NCBI RefSeq assembly: GCF_003347495.1
Contig: NZ_QCXY01000003.1
Span: forward strand, 124,001-188,000
Source: Pleomorphovibrio marinus
Lineage (GTDB): Bacteria; Bacteroidota; Bacteroidia; Cytophagales; Cyclobacteriaceae
Direction of reading: 5' to 3'
Length of the DNA: 64,000 bases
Position 1 is the first letter of the stretch. Each line of letters begins with the position of its first letter. The notes under the pieces are model-generated. The model ran no database searches, was not told the DNA's origin, and saw nothing but the letters and a program-made list of their open reading frames with translations. The position numbers and the translations under genes were made by a program. Below are positions 17,998 to 26,979 of this stretch, piece by piece.

Positions 17998-19122
17998 TTA
18001 CACATAATTACTGAGCATCACTGGCATTACCAGCATCAAAATATCCTCATTTTCCTCGAGGTTTGAGGGCTGGATAAGACCGGCCCTGTTGGGGGCACTG
18101 AATTTCATGGTCACCTGTGGTGCAGTAATGTTGTTAAGCATTTCCACCAAAAACTTGGCATTGAAGCCTATTTCTATATCCTCTCCTTCGTGCTCGCAGG
18201 AAAGCCTCTCATTGGCCTCATTAGAGAAATCAAGATCCTCTGCGGATATCTGCAATTCACTTCCAGTGAGTTTTAACCTTACTTGGTGGGTGGTTTTATT
18301 GGCATAAATCGCAATCCTTCTCAGGGAACTTAGAAATTCCAGCCGATCAATGGTCATATCGTTGTTGTTGTCCAAGGGGATTACATTTTCGTAGTCCGGG
18401 AAACGCTCATCGATAAGCCTACAGATCATCTTAATATTGTTGAACTTAAAGTAGGCATTGCTATTGTTGAATTCCACAGATACCGGTACATTTTCAGTAG
18501 GCAAAGTGGCCTTAAGGAGGTTAAGGGCTTTTCTCGGTACTATGATGCTGGCAGTTTCGGGGGAAGCTATGTCCACCCTTCTGTATCGAATCAACCTATG
18601 CCCGTCAGTTGCCACAAAGGTGGTATTCGTGTCACTTAGATTGATATAAACTCCGGTCATGGCAGGCCTAAGCTCATCGTTGCTAGTGGCAAAGATGGTG
18701 TTGTTGATAGCTTGGCTGAGTACAGCCGTTGACATGTCTACTGTGGTGGCATTGGTAACAGTGGGGATCTTTGGGAAGTCCGTGGCATTTTCACCAGCCA
18801 GCTTGTATCGCCCATTGTCAGAGCTTATTTCTACGCTATAGGTTTCCTTGTCTATACTAAAGGTAACAGGTTGCTCCGGAAGGTTCTTCAGGGTTTCGAT
18901 CAAAATTTTGGCCGGCACTGCGATATTACCGTCTTCTTTGGCTTCCACCTCTATTTCGGTGATCATGGAAGTCTGTAGGTCGGAAGCAGTAACAGTTAGC
19001 TTACTATCCTTAATCTCAAAAAGAAAATTTTCCAAAATCGGAACGACGGGGTTTGTCGTTACCACCCCATTTATCGAAGAAAGGTGTTTGAGAAGTGAAG
19101 AAGAAGAAACAATAAATTTCAT
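17998..19122 (-). CDS. dnaN: DNA polymerase III beta subunit (sliding clamp)
   Basis: At 374 residues this has the standard clamp length, with three repeated clamp subdomains. Recognisable segments are MKFIVSSSSLLKHLSSINGV at the N-terminus, a GRYKLAGENATDFPKIP stretch near residue 110, FVATDGHRLI near 170, and the C-terminal LVMPVMLSNYV that resembles the conserved MPM.L end. The ring-shaped dimer tethers DNA polymerases and other repair proteins to DNA. The gene is not next to dnaA or recF here, so it stands outside the classical origin cluster. It starts 209 bases downstream of gldG. Confidence 0.97.
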   Translation of the reverse strand: MKFIVSSSSLLKHLSSINGVVTTNPVVPILENFLFEIKDSKLTVTASDLQTSMITEIEVEAKEDGNIAVPAKILIETLKNLPEQPVTFSIDKETYSVEISSDNGRYKLAGENATDFPKIPTVTNATTVDMSTAVLSQAINNTIFATSNDELRPAMTGVYINLSDTNTTFVATDGHRLIRYRRVDIASPETASIIVPRKALNLLKATLPTENVPVSVEFNNSNAYFKFNNIKMICRLIDERFPDYENVIPLDNNNDMTIDRLEFLSSLRRIAIYANKTTHQVRLKLTGSELQISAEDLDFSNEANERLSCEHEGEDIEIGFNAKFLVEMLNNITAPQVTMKFSAPNRAGLIQPSNLEENEDILMLVMPVMLSNYV

Positions 19123-19132
19123 TTGACGTCAG

Positions 19133-19237
19133 TTATTGGTTTTTGCCTTCTGTGCCTACCCCTAAGCCATAGACTATCAAGCCGATGATTAGGATGAACC
19201 AGCAAATCAAAATGGCATTCTTGTTAAGATTGGTCGT
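19133..19237 (-). other. Possible small membrane peptide lacking an ATG
   Basis: Between gldG and dnaN a minus-strand frame encodes about 34 residues: a polar start (NLNKNA), one hydrophobic stretch (ILICWFILIIGLIVYG) and a polar tail ending TEGKNQ, then TAA. This looks like a single-span membrane peptide. No in-frame ATG precedes it, so translation would need an alternative start. The evidence is only composition. Confidence 0.25.
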
Positions 19238-19331
19238 TAACAGGGTAAATTTAGAAATAAATTCAGAAATGCACCTATGGAAACGGTGATTCTCTAAAAA
19301 ATTTGTGAATTCATTGGAAAAACCTTAGGGC

Positions 19332-21026
19332 CTAATTAGGGCTGTATCCTTTTTCGTATTTTCTTCTCCTGCGCAGGTAGTTGGCTAGGCCAATCGATAG
19401 GATGATCCCAATGGGCATGGCCACATTTATTACTTGCCAAAACCCTTTTTGGTTTTGGATTTTCACTCGGTTCAAAGGCCTGATTTGATATTGTTTGACC
19501 CGGGTGGAAATCAAGCCTTCCGGGTTAAGCATATAGTGAATGGCATTCTGCAAAAAATCTCTGTTTGCTGACATGTTTTCTCCAAAAGGTTCTTCCCCCA
19601 AGGGCATGGGTTCTCCACTACTTGGGTCTACCATGCTTTTAACAAGACTTCCATCCCCTGCCACTAAAAGCCTCCCCATGGTTCCTTCTTCTCTGAAAAA
19701 GTCCTTGGCAAAACCCTCAGGAATGAACCTGTTTTTAAAATAAGAGGTGAATTCCCCCTCCAAAAGATAAATCAAGGGCAATCTTTGACTTCCAAAAGTC
19801 TCCACATCTGGTTGGACCGTCATATCTTCAAAAGCCACACGCAGGGGTGCGTTCAACACCTTGCTGTAATCACTAGAAAACACCAGAGGGGTCTTTCTAA
19901 TTCCATCTGCCTTCACCGTGTCCAAGGTACTCACAAACCTAAATTGCAACTGGTCCAAACCTTTGGTGATGGGGTGTGTAGCCATCCTTCCCGCAAGAAC
20001 ATAAAATGGCCAAGGAAGGGGTACAATCTGCGGTTGGTCTCCAAAATCCCCTGCTACTACAGGGTGGTAGCCATAATTCAAGTCTTGAACCAGGTCCTTA
20101 TTGACGCGAATCCCATACCGGAAAAGTAGGTCATCCAATCCTGTATCGTAAGGCATAGCTACTGTCCCCTCCCCTCCTGCCTCCTTAAGGTCCACGGCCA
20201 AGGGATCCAAAAATACTAAGAGGTTGCCCCCATACATCAGGTATTGGTCCAATAAAAACTTTTCCCGCTCATTGAAAAGCTCCCTAGGCCCTGCAATAAT
20301 TAGTGCTTCAAATTCCAGGAGATCCTCCACCTTTTCGGCCTGTTCCATTGGGATTTTGTAGATTTCAAAGTCCTCATGCAGTGCTTCTACTACCCCAAAA
20401 CCTTCGTCTTCCTCCATTTCGCCATGACCAATGATTAAACCTACGGCATGCTGATGCCTGCTGATTAACCTTTTGATAGCAGTGCTGATCTCGAATTCCA
20501 AATTTTCGATAGAATTATTTAAGATTTCATCGGAGGACATCCCTTTCTCTCCCTTTAGCAGGAGCGTTCCCACTTCATATTCCTCATTCCTAACTACCAC
20601 ACCGGGAAAAATCATCCTGGTGGTCTTTCCTCCAGCTTCAGATGCATGTAAGTTGGTAGGAATTATCCCATAATCCGCCAAGGTGAAGATATATTCCTCC
20701 CGAATATCTTCTGGCAAGGTCAATGGATCTTGGTAAAAAAACCTAATAGGGTAAGGGCTGTAGGCATTTAAGGTCTTCACTGTTTCTTCGATGGACTTCT
20801 GAAATCTTCTCATTCCTCCTGGCAATGTCCCGGTAAGCAATATTTCCACTTCTAGAGGTTCTTCAAGATCAGCTAATACCTCCATTGTCGCCTCACTTAC
20901 ACTGTACCTTCCTTCTTCGGTGAGGTCCCATCTGAAAATAGTGAACTCGTTGGCCAAAAAGGCAAAAATCCAGATCGAAACAATGCCTAAAAGTGACTTG
21001 GTAAATATTTTAATGTTAGCATTCAT
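19332..21026 (-). CDS. gldG: Gliding motility ABC transporter substrate-binding subunit GldG
   Basis: This 564-residue protein has a single N-terminal membrane anchor (about 8-28), a large extracytoplasmic domain of the ABC-type uncharacterised-transport family (ISRHQHAVGLIIGHGEMEED and ALIIAGPRELF are typical), and a C-terminal membrane segment followed by basic RRRRK. In Flavobacterium johnsoniae, GldA, GldF and GldG form an ABC system required for gliding, though its transported substrate is unknown. I start at the ATG at 21026 because it overlaps the gldF stop as ATGA. Order gldA-gldF-gldG with coupled starts supports one complex. Presence of these genes alone does not prove the organism glides. 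Confidence 0.9.
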   Translation of the reverse strand: MNANIKIFTKSLLGIVSIWIFAFLANEFTIFRWDLTEEGRYSVSEATMEVLADLEEPLEVEILLTGTLPGGMRRFQKSIEETVKTLNAYSPYPIRFFYQDPLTLPEDIREEYIFTLADYGIIPTNLHASEAGGKTTRMIFPGVVVRNEEYEVGTLLLKGEKGMSSDEILNNSIENLEFEISTAIKRLISRHQHAVGLIIGHGEMEEDEGFGVVEALHEDFEIYKIPMEQAEKVEDLLEFEALIIAGPRELFNEREKFLLDQYLMYGGNLLVFLDPLAVDLKEAGGEGTVAMPYDTGLDDLLFRYGIRVNKDLVQDLNYGYHPVVAGDFGDQPQIVPLPWPFYVLAGRMATHPITKGLDQLQFRFVSTLDTVKADGIRKTPLVFSSDYSKVLNAPLRVAFEDMTVQPDVETFGSQRLPLIYLLEGEFTSYFKNRFIPEGFAKDFFREEGTMGRLLVAGDGSLVKSMVDPSSGEPMPLGEEPFGENMSANRDFLQNAIHYMLNPEGLISTRVKQYQIRPLNRVKIQNQKGFWQVINVAMPIGIILSIGLANYLRRRRKYEKGYSPN

Positions 21027-21742
21027 TTTTTGGAAATGACCCCCCAAGTCAAAGCAAGTACAGTGCTGATCAAAGCAATAAAATAATACACGTTTTTGGA
21101 TTCCACCACTCCCCTACCCATGCTATCATAGTGATAACTTATGCTAAGCTCCTCCATCCACATGGCTAAAGTCCCGGTCTGTAATCCGGCCAGAGCGGAT
21201 AGGCCCGTATAGAGGAAAAAACCAAAGAAAACGCCTAGCACAAATGCCACAATCTGGTTATCAGTAAAGGAACTTGTAAACAGCCCTATTGCGGCAAAGG
21301 CTGCGCCGACCATGACTAATCCAATATAAGACCCGAAAAAACCAGCACTGTCAATATTTCCCGTAGGGTCTCCAAGCTGAACAACAGAGTAATAGTACAC
21401 CAACGTGGGAAGCAAGGCAAAGAGAATGAGGGTCAATGCAGCCATGTATTTACTACCTACAATTTGAAAAGCCGTTAAGGGTGAGGTCATCAGTAATTCC
21501 CATGTTCCCGTCTTTTTCTCCTCAGCGATCATACGCATGGTGATGGCAGGGACCAGAAAAACAAAGACCAGAGGGGTATGGGAGAAAAGTGTGTCCAATT
21601 CTGCATACCCATATTCCAAGACACTTGTTCCTGGAAACACCCAAACGATCAAACCCAAAGCCACCAAAAAAACCACTAATATAATATAACCCGTGAGGTT
21701 ACTGAAAAAGCCATTTAATTCCTTAACATACAAGCTAAACAT
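21023..21742 (-). CDS. gldF: Gliding motility ABC transporter permease GldF
   Basis: This 239-residue membrane protein has about six hydrophobic segments and the ABC-2 permease pattern: an N-terminal KELNGFFSNLTGYIILVVF, then IAEEKKTGTWELLMTSPL, the cytoplasmic loop typical of this permease class. It pairs with GldA as the membrane part of the complex. Its start lies 7 bases after the gldA stop, and its stop overlaps the gldG start by four bases. Confidence 0.9.
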   Translation of the reverse strand: MFSLYVKELNGFFSNLTGYIILVVFLVALGLIVWVFPGTSVLEYGYAELDTLFSHTPLVFVFLVPAITMRMIAEEKKTGTWELLMTSPLTAFQIVGSKYMAALTLILFALLPTLVYYYSVVQLGDPTGNIDSAGFFGSYIGLVMVGAAFAAIGLFTSSFTDNQIVAFVLGVFFGFFLYTGLSALAGLQTGTLAMWMEELSISYHYDSMGRGVVESKNVYYFIALISTVLALTWGVISKK

Positions 21743-21749
21743 AGAAGGG

Positions 21750-22658
21750 TCAATTTTGGGTTAACTGATGAAAGATGGTTTCGAGATCCTGCGCCTCCTG
21801 TTTCAGTTCCACCAAACTCAATTCCTTGGTATTTATGACATGAAGGAGTTGCTTACGTAATTCTTTTGGTTGGGAGGTTACCAGGGTAATCCTGTTAGGT
21901 GAAGATTGTTTGAGGCCTGCCACATTGAGGTGTCCAAACCACTCTTTGTTTAGAGGTTCCTCGGTTTGGAGAACCAAGGCAAATTGGCCCCTATTGCTCT
22001 TTAAATTCCCAAGGAGATCCTGCGCCACTATCTTTCCTTTATGGATGATTACTACTTTTTCGCAGATTGCCTCCACCTCCTGCATTATATGGGTACTTAA
22101 GACCAGGGTTTTCTCACTGCTGATTTGCTTGATCAAGCTCCTTATTTCCACCAACTGATTGGGGTCCAGACCAGTAGTAGGTTCATCCAAAATTATTATC
22201 TCAGGATCATGAACCAAGGTTTTGGCCAATCCCACACGCTGCCTATACCCTTTGGAAAGTTGACCGATCTTCTTCGTCCTTTCCGGCATCAGACCGCATT
22301 GTTCCATCACCTTCGGTATTTGCTTTCTCAATACTTTGCCTGAAAGCTGATACAAGCCCCCTATCAACGTCAAAAACTCCGGAATGTACATCTCAAGATA
22401 TAAGGGGTTATGCTCAGGAAGGTATCCGATCATTCGGCTCACCACTTTGGGATGTTTTATTACCGACACCCCCTTGATTAAAACGTCTCCCTCATCGGGA
22501 AGGATATACCCAGTGGCAATTTTCATGGTGGTGGACTTGCCAGCTCCATTCGGTCCCAGAAAACCCAGAATTTGCCCTGGTTTAGCCTGAAAATCCACCT
22601 TGTTCAGGGCTTTCTGATAGCCGTAAAGTTTAGTAAGTTGATTGACCTCTATAGACAT
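21750..22658 (-). CDS. gldA: Gliding motility ABC transporter ATP-binding subunit GldA
   Basis: This 302-residue ABC ATPase has Walker A GPNGAGKST (about 34-42), signature LSKGYRQRVGLAK, Walker B IIILDEPTTGLD and switch STHIMQEVE. It belongs to the ABC-2/CcmA-like class, and its neighbours gldF and gldG give the name. In F. johnsoniae gldA lies apart from gldFG; here the three are contiguous. A perfect 8-bp hairpin at 22672-22689 sits just upstream of its start. Confidence 0.9.
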   Translation of the reverse strand: MSIEVNQLTKLYGYQKALNKVDFQAKPGQILGFLGPNGAGKSTTMKIATGYILPDEGDVLIKGVSVIKHPKVVSRMIGYLPEHNPLYLEMYIPEFLTLIGGLYQLSGKVLRKQIPKVMEQCGLMPERTKKIGQLSKGYRQRVGLAKTLVHDPEIIILDEPTTGLDPNQLVEIRSLIKQISSEKTLVLSTHIMQEVEAICEKVVIIHKGKIVAQDLLGNLKSNRGQFALVLQTEEPLNKEWFGHLNVAGLKQSSPNRITLVTSQPKELRKQLLHVINTKELSLVELKQEAQDLETIFHQLTQN

Positions 22659-22671
22659 GAATTAGAAAAGA

Positions 22672-22689
22672 ACAGGGCTTGAGCCCTGT
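22672..22689 (-). promoter_or_regulatory. Hairpin immediately upstream of gldA
   Basis: ACAGGGCT and AGCCCTGT form a perfect 8-bp stem with a 2-base spacer, 14 bases before the gldA ATG. On the minus strand it is followed by TTCTTTTCT, so it resembles a weak terminator or an attenuator in the gldA leader. Confidence 0.35.
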
Positions 22690-22765
22690 ATTTCAATGAG
22701 CTTTACCCAAATATTTAACGATAAATATCCAAATTTTCTTTTCTGCCTTCAAAAAAAATTTGGGA

Positions 22766-22806
22766 GTAAAAAGAGAAGTCCTTAGTGTTCCCCACCAAGG
22801 ACTTCT
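22766..22806 (-). terminator. Terminator after pgk
   Basis: On the minus strand AGAAGTCCTT pairs with AAGGACTTCT around a 13-base loop, and CTTTTTA follows the stem. It starts about 20 bases past the pgk stop. Confidence 0.7.
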
Positions 22807-22826
22807 TAAAAGACCCAATAAAGGCA

Positions 22827-24026
22827 TCAGGGCTCCAAGGCCTTGACTCCTGGAAGCTCCTTGCCTTCCATAAGCTCCAATAAGGCTCCACCCCCTGTTG
22901 ATACAAAGGACACTTTATCGCCATACCCAAATTTATTAATCGCAGCCGCAGAATCCCCGCCTCCAATCATGGAGAAAGCCCCTTTTTGAGTGGCCGATAC
23001 GATGGCTTCAGCAACCGCTTTGGTACCATGTTCAAAACTGCTCATTTCAAAAACACCCATGGGGCCGTTCCAAAGTATGGTTTTTGAGGATTCAATTTCT
23101 TTTGCGAAGGAAACCCGGGAATCAGGTCCAATGTCCAACCCCATCCAGCCGTCAGGAATTTCACCTTTCTTGGCAGTACTCTGCTCAGCATCGTTGGCAA
23201 AGGCCTTACTGGTAACAGAATCCTGAGGGAAAACCAAATTTACCCCTTTTGCTTTTGCTTTTTCAATAAGTTCCAGTGCCAGGTCCAATTTGTCTGCTTC
23301 TAGTAGAGAATCCCCTATATTCCCACCTTGGGCCTTAGCGAATGTATAGGACATTCCCCCTCCTATGATTAAGGTATCCACCTTGTCCAGTAGACGTTCG
23401 ATGATTAATATTTTGTCAGATATTTTGGCTCCGCCCATAATCGCTGTAAATGGTTTAGTGGCGCTGCTCATAACCTTATCCGCATTCTTGAGTTCGGCCT
23501 CCATAAGATAACCGGCTGCCTTATCATTGAAAAACTCAGCAATTACAGCCGTGGAAGCATGGGCCCTATGTGCTGTACCAAAGGCATCATTCACATAGAC
23601 ATCCCCCAGTTGGGACAATTTCTTTGCAAACTCCCTGTCCCCTTTCGTTTCTTCTTTGTGAAACCTGAGATTCTCCAGTAAAAGTACTTCTCCGGGGTTT
23701 AAACTCTTTGCAAGTTGGCTTACCTCCAGCCCAATACAGTCATCTACAAACTTAATCTTGGCATCAAGGGCCTTCCCCAATTCCGTTTTTACGTGCTTCA
23801 AACTGAATTTTTCCTCTGGGCCTTCCTTAGGTCTACCCAAATGGGACATAAGGATAACCGCTCCCCCATCTTCCAAAATTTTCTTAATTGTGGGTGCAGC
23901 GGCAGTAATACGTGTATTGTCGGTTACATTGCAGTGGTCATCCAATGGCACATTAAAATCCACTCTTATAAGTGCCCTTTTACCCTTAAAATCTAGATTA
24001 TCTACCGTTTTTATGCGTCTATTCAT
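22827..24026 (-). CDS. pgk: Phosphoglycerate kinase
   Basis: At 399 residues this is full length. The N-terminal [15 protein letters not shown] is the 3-phosphoglycerate-binding signature. Further motifs are SHLGRPKEG (about 61-69), a substrate-binding [23 protein letters not shown] and the C-terminal nucleotide region [16 protein letters not shown] followed by [13 protein letters not shown]. It transfers phosphate from 1,3-bisphosphoglycerate to ADP in glycolysis. A terminator hairpin follows, separating it from gldA. It starts 37 bases after the Sua5-like gene stop on the same strand. Confidence 0.98.
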   Translation of the reverse strand: MNRRIKTVDNLDFKGKRALIRVDFNVPLDDHCNVTDNTRITAAAPTIKKILEDGGAVILMSHLGRPKEGPEEKFSLKHVKTELGKALDAKIKFVDDCIGLEVSQLAKSLNPGEVLLLENLRFHKEETKGDREFAKKLSQLGDVYVNDAFGTAHRAHASTAVIAEFFNDKAAGYLMEAELKNADKVMSSATKPFTAIMGGAKISDKILIIERLLDKVDTLIIGGGMSYTFAKAQGGNIGDSLLEADKLDLALELIEKAKAKGVNLVFPQDSVTSKAFANDAEQSTAKKGEIPDGWMGLDIGPDSRVSFAKEIESSKTILWNGPMGVFEMSSFEHGTKAVAEAIVSATQKGAFSMIGGGDSAAAINKFGYGDKVSFVSTGGGALLELMEGKELPGVKALEP

Positions 24027-24063
24027 TGGTTGAAATTTGATTGGTTACTCAAAAATAAACAAA

Positions 24064-25050
24064 TTATTTTGCTGCCGCCCTTCTAAGGCGGTCATTTATG
24101 GCTTTACCCAAGTTTTCTTCCGGCAATTCCTCTGCCAAAATCACTGCCAGGCCTGTATTATCCAACATCCTCATGCCTGAAAACAAATTCCTCGCTGCCT
24201 CTTCAAAATCCCCCACCTTACTCAACACTACTTGCTGTTTGGGTTGAAATCTCCCATAGTCCTTACTAAAGGAGAGAACTCCAAATGGAATTCCATTTGC
24301 GGAGTATTTCACTATCATTTCTTCCAAATTCCCTAAAACAATCGGGGTTTGAGGTGCATAGTGACTCTTTAACATGCCCGGGGCTTTCGGATTACTGCTG
24401 GATTGGGGCAAAATGAGTAGGGGCCCTACCCTATCTTCTATTCTCTTCACTGGCACTCCACCTAGCCGATACACTATTACCTGACCTTGTTCTATACCCA
24501 CAATTGTGCTTTCAAGACCCACTTGGCAGTCTCCTCCATCCAAAACATAGGGTATTTCTCCATTCAATTGATCCACTACATGAGTTGCCTTGGTCGGACT
24601 GATATAACCAAAAGGGTTAGCAGAGGGAGCAGCTAACGGAAAATCCAAATTCATTAGGAGTTCCCTGGTGAGAGGGTGATGGGGCACCCGGATACCTACA
24701 GTATCCAATCCACTGGTGACCAAGTCGGGAATAATGGATTGCTTTGGCAAAAGCAAGGTCAAAGGGCCAGGCCAAAATGCTTCGGCCAATTCCTTTAGTT
24801 CCTCTGGAAATTCTTTTACATAAGGGTATACCTGCTCCAGACCACCCACATGTACAATTAAAGGATCAAAACTTGGTCGTTTTTTAGTTTGGTAGATTTT
24901 CAGTACAGCATTGGTGTCCAATGCATTTCCTGCCAAACCATATACAGTTTCGGTGGGAATGGCCACTAGTTCACCCTTCTTGAGATAATCAGCAGCCAAA
25001 TTTAGATCTGTGCCTATTTCGGTGTGTATCTTATTCTTGACAAAAGTCAT
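24064..25050 (-). CDS. Threonylcarbamoyl-AMP synthase (Sua5/YrdC)
   Basis: This 328-residue protein has an N-terminal YrdC domain (about 13-205, with AIPTETVYGLAGNALD and KIYQTKKRPSFDPLIVHV, the ATP/threonine-binding signatures) and a C-terminal Sua5 domain (about 230-328). The two-domain form matches Sua5 rather than the single-domain TsaC. It makes threonylcarbamoyl-AMP, the first step of t6A modification at position 37 of tRNAs reading ANN codons. Its start overlaps the end of the upstream TPR gene by 20 bases, so the two are probably co-translated. Confidence 0.92.
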   Translation of the reverse strand: MTFVKNKIHTEIGTDLNLAADYLKKGELVAIPTETVYGLAGNALDTNAVLKIYQTKKRPSFDPLIVHVGGLEQVYPYVKEFPEELKELAEAFWPGPLTLLLPKQSIIPDLVTSGLDTVGIRVPHHPLTRELLMNLDFPLAAPSANPFGYISPTKATHVVDQLNGEIPYVLDGGDCQVGLESTIVGIEQGQVIVYRLGGVPVKRIEDRVGPLLILPQSSSNPKAPGMLKSHYAPQTPIVLGNLEEMIVKYSANGIPFGVLSFSKDYGRFQPKQQVVLSKVGDFEEAARNLFSGMRMLDNTGLAVILAEELPEENLGKAINDRLRRAAAK

Positions 25051-25750
25051 CTATCCAGTCTTTTGCTGCGGTATAACCCAAACTTAATGCCATTTTGAGG
25101 TTGGCACATCCTTCCTCTTTTTTACCCAGTGCACTCATTTCGGTGACACCAAGAAGATAAAATGCAGGGCCATTCCTCTTGTCCAAGGAAATGACCTCGT
25201 TCAAGGAGGATATGGCATTGATAGGGTCGTTGTTGCCCAAGTGGGCCTTCGCTTTATTAAAATGAACCTGGGAACTTTGGGGGTTACCCTCTGTTGCCAT
25301 TTCAAAATCAAACAAGGCATCCTCATATTGCTCCATACCCAGAAGTGCCAATCCTCTATTGTAATAGATATCCACAACACCTGCGTCCAAGGCACTTGCC
25401 AAATTATAGTCTGCCACTGCCTCCTTGTACCGCTGCAATTCCAATTTGGCATTTCCTCTGTTGAAAAAAGGTTTATAATTGCTGCTATCCAAGGCAATAG
25501 CCTCATCAAAAGCATCAATGGCCTCAGAAAAGTTCTGTTTTTCAAAATAGGCAACACCCAGACCATTATAGGCTTGTGCTTCTTGGGGCGAAATTTCCAC
25601 AGCACGTTGAAAATACTCTGCAGCTTTGTCAAATTCTCCCGCTCCCAAAGACTTAAAGCCCTCTTCCACAAGCTCTTCTGTGGATGGGGAACAGGATACA
25701 AGGAAAGATGTGAGGATAATGGGTAGTAAAATACCCGAAAATGCGTTCAT
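25031..25750 (-). CDS. TPR-repeat lipoprotein
   Basis: This 239-residue protein has a lipobox (SFLVSC, Cys20) and then about six tetratricopeptide repeats covering residues 30-230, for example AEYFQRAVEISPQEAQAYNG and AIDAFDEAIALDSSNYKPF. TPR lipoproteins act as scaffolds in envelope assembly, but nothing here fixes the partner. The last 20 bases overlap the Sua5-like gene. Orientation and overlap suggest an operon; a functional link to tRNA modification is not implied. Confidence 0.85.
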   Translation of the reverse strand: MNAFSGILLPIILTSFLVSCSPSTEELVEEGFKSLGAGEFDKAAEYFQRAVEISPQEAQAYNGLGVAYFEKQNFSEAIDAFDEAIALDSSNYKPFFNRGNAKLELQRYKEAVADYNLASALDAGVVDIYYNRGLALLGMEQYEDALFDFEMATEGNPQSSQVHFNKAKAHLGNNDPINAISSLNEVISLDKRNGPAFYLLGVTEMSALGKKEEGCANLKMALSLGYTAAKDWIDDFCQE

Positions 25751-25835
25751 AGAATCGAAATTTCCGCAAAGTTAGGAATTTCGAAGTTAATTTCGAAGTA
25801 AAGATTATTAATCCCCAAAAACCCGAAAATTAAGC

Positions 25836-26387
25836 TTACATGAATATTTCTGATTTGCTCGTTTTCTCAAGCATTCGCATAATGGAAGGGTTGCCCATGA
25901 CCAGTTCTTCTACAACGTCATAGTTTATCCAAGCCAAATCTTTACTTTCGGAACTGATAGATAGAGGTTCATCGATTTCAGCCTCAAGCAAGAACCTCAC
26001 GTCATAATGAAAATGCCGTGGTTCGTTAACTCTGGAAGGTATCACGTGCCTGTCAATGTCAAAAATAAACTTGTCCACCAACCGCAGGGAAGACAGGCCA
26101 CTTTCCTCCCTTGCTTCTTTCACCGCAACATCCAGGAGGTTTTCGTTATCATCAGCATGCCCTCCCAATTGCAGCCACTTGTTCAATTTTCTATGTAGGG
26201 TTAACAAGGTATGGGTGCGCCTTTTATTAACGATCCAGGCGGAACCAGTAAAATGACCGGAGGTCCTAAGCCTGCTGTAAGCCAGTGGTTCTCCTGTCAA
26301 TGCTATAAAATCATTCACAAAAGCCTTCTCCTCCTCAAATGGAGTCCGATAGTTTTCTAACTGCAACTTTAAATGATGTCTATCCAT
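25836..26387 (-). CDS. Nudix hydrolase
   Basis: At 183 residues it contains a Nudix box from G76 to L98: G-x5-E82-x7-KE..EE-x-G97-L98, with Lys where Arg is usual at position 90. The catalytic glutamates E91, E94 and E95 are present. Such enzymes hydrolyse nucleoside diphosphates linked to another moiety, with Mg2+. The surrounding fold (AWIVNKRRTHTLLTLHRKLNKW) resembles the NUDIX group acting on small or modified nucleotides; the substrate cannot be told. It follows the unknown 193-residue gene by 10 bases. Confidence 0.88.
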   Translation of the reverse strand: MDRHHLKLQLENYRTPFEEEKAFVNDFIALTGEPLAYSRLRTSGHFTGSAWIVNKRRTHTLLTLHRKLNKWLQLGGHADDNENLLDVAVKEAREESGLSSLRLVDKFIFDIDRHVIPSRVNEPRHFHYDVRFLLEAEIDEPLSISSESKDLAWINYDVVEELVMGNPSIMRMLEKTSKSEIFM

Positions 26388-26397
26388 GGCTTTTCTA

Positions 26398-26979
26398 TTA
26401 TGTTAACAAACCTTCTACAAATTGGTCAAAGGGCTTGGCATCCCGATATAAATGATCCGAGTATATTGTGACCAGAACCTTTAGAAAACTGGGTTTATTG
26501 TCCACTGAGACTTTTTCTACACTTACATTTCCAAAAATTTGATCAATTTTTTGGTTTAAATCACTTGATGAAATAGGGGGCTTATAGTAAAGTTTTTCGG
26601 TGACCTGAACCGTGTCATTGATTTCCTGCATTTTTCTGTCTAAACTCACCCTTCTATATCCCAAATCTAACAATCGCTGGCCAAAAGCAAAGAAAAGTCG
26701 AGAAAATATTTTCTCATCAAAGGGTTTTTCGTAGGTAATTGCAAACCCATTCGCATAAGGGGTATTGAGAATATGAACTTCAGGGCTGTCCTTAATCCCA
26801 GCTTTTTTCAAGTGGAAATTCTTGTAAACTTTTTCCAATGCTTGCTTCCCTTGCTCTGAGTTAATCCAAATGGTAACCTCTTGCTCCTCATCGGCAGTTT
26901 GGGCAAAATTCTCTTTAAAAGAGAGCTTTGGTGTCTTTCCTGGGAAAAGCTTGTCAAATATATCCTCAATAAAGCTCAT
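26398..26979 (-). CDS. Conserved-looking hypothetical protein overlapping recQ
   Basis: I do not recognise this 193-residue protein. It is soluble, without a signal peptide or membrane segments. It is mixed alpha/beta, with a basic middle (LDLGYRRVSLDRKMQEI) and a Tyr-rich segment (TEKLYYKPP). Coding character is good throughout. Its start lies within the last 14 bases of the RecQ-type gene, and it ends 10 bases before the Nudix gene. That places it in a tight recQ-X-nudix unit. A link to DNA or nucleotide metabolism is only suggested by neighbours. Confidence 0.75.
   Translation of the reverse strand: MSFIEDIFDKLFPGKTPKLSFKENFAQTADEEQEVTIWINSEQGKQALEKVYKNFHLKKAGIKDSPEVHILNTPYANGFAITYEKPFDEKIFSRLFFAFGQRLLDLGYRRVSLDRKMQEINDTVQVTEKLYYKPPISSSDLNQKIDQIFGNVSVEKVSVDNKPSFLKVLVTIYSDHLYRDAKPFDQFVEGLLT

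Noticed and set aside
25241-25726. 161-codon plus-strand frame
   Set aside because: It is antisense to the TPR lipoprotein gene, whose lipobox and repeats are unmistakable.
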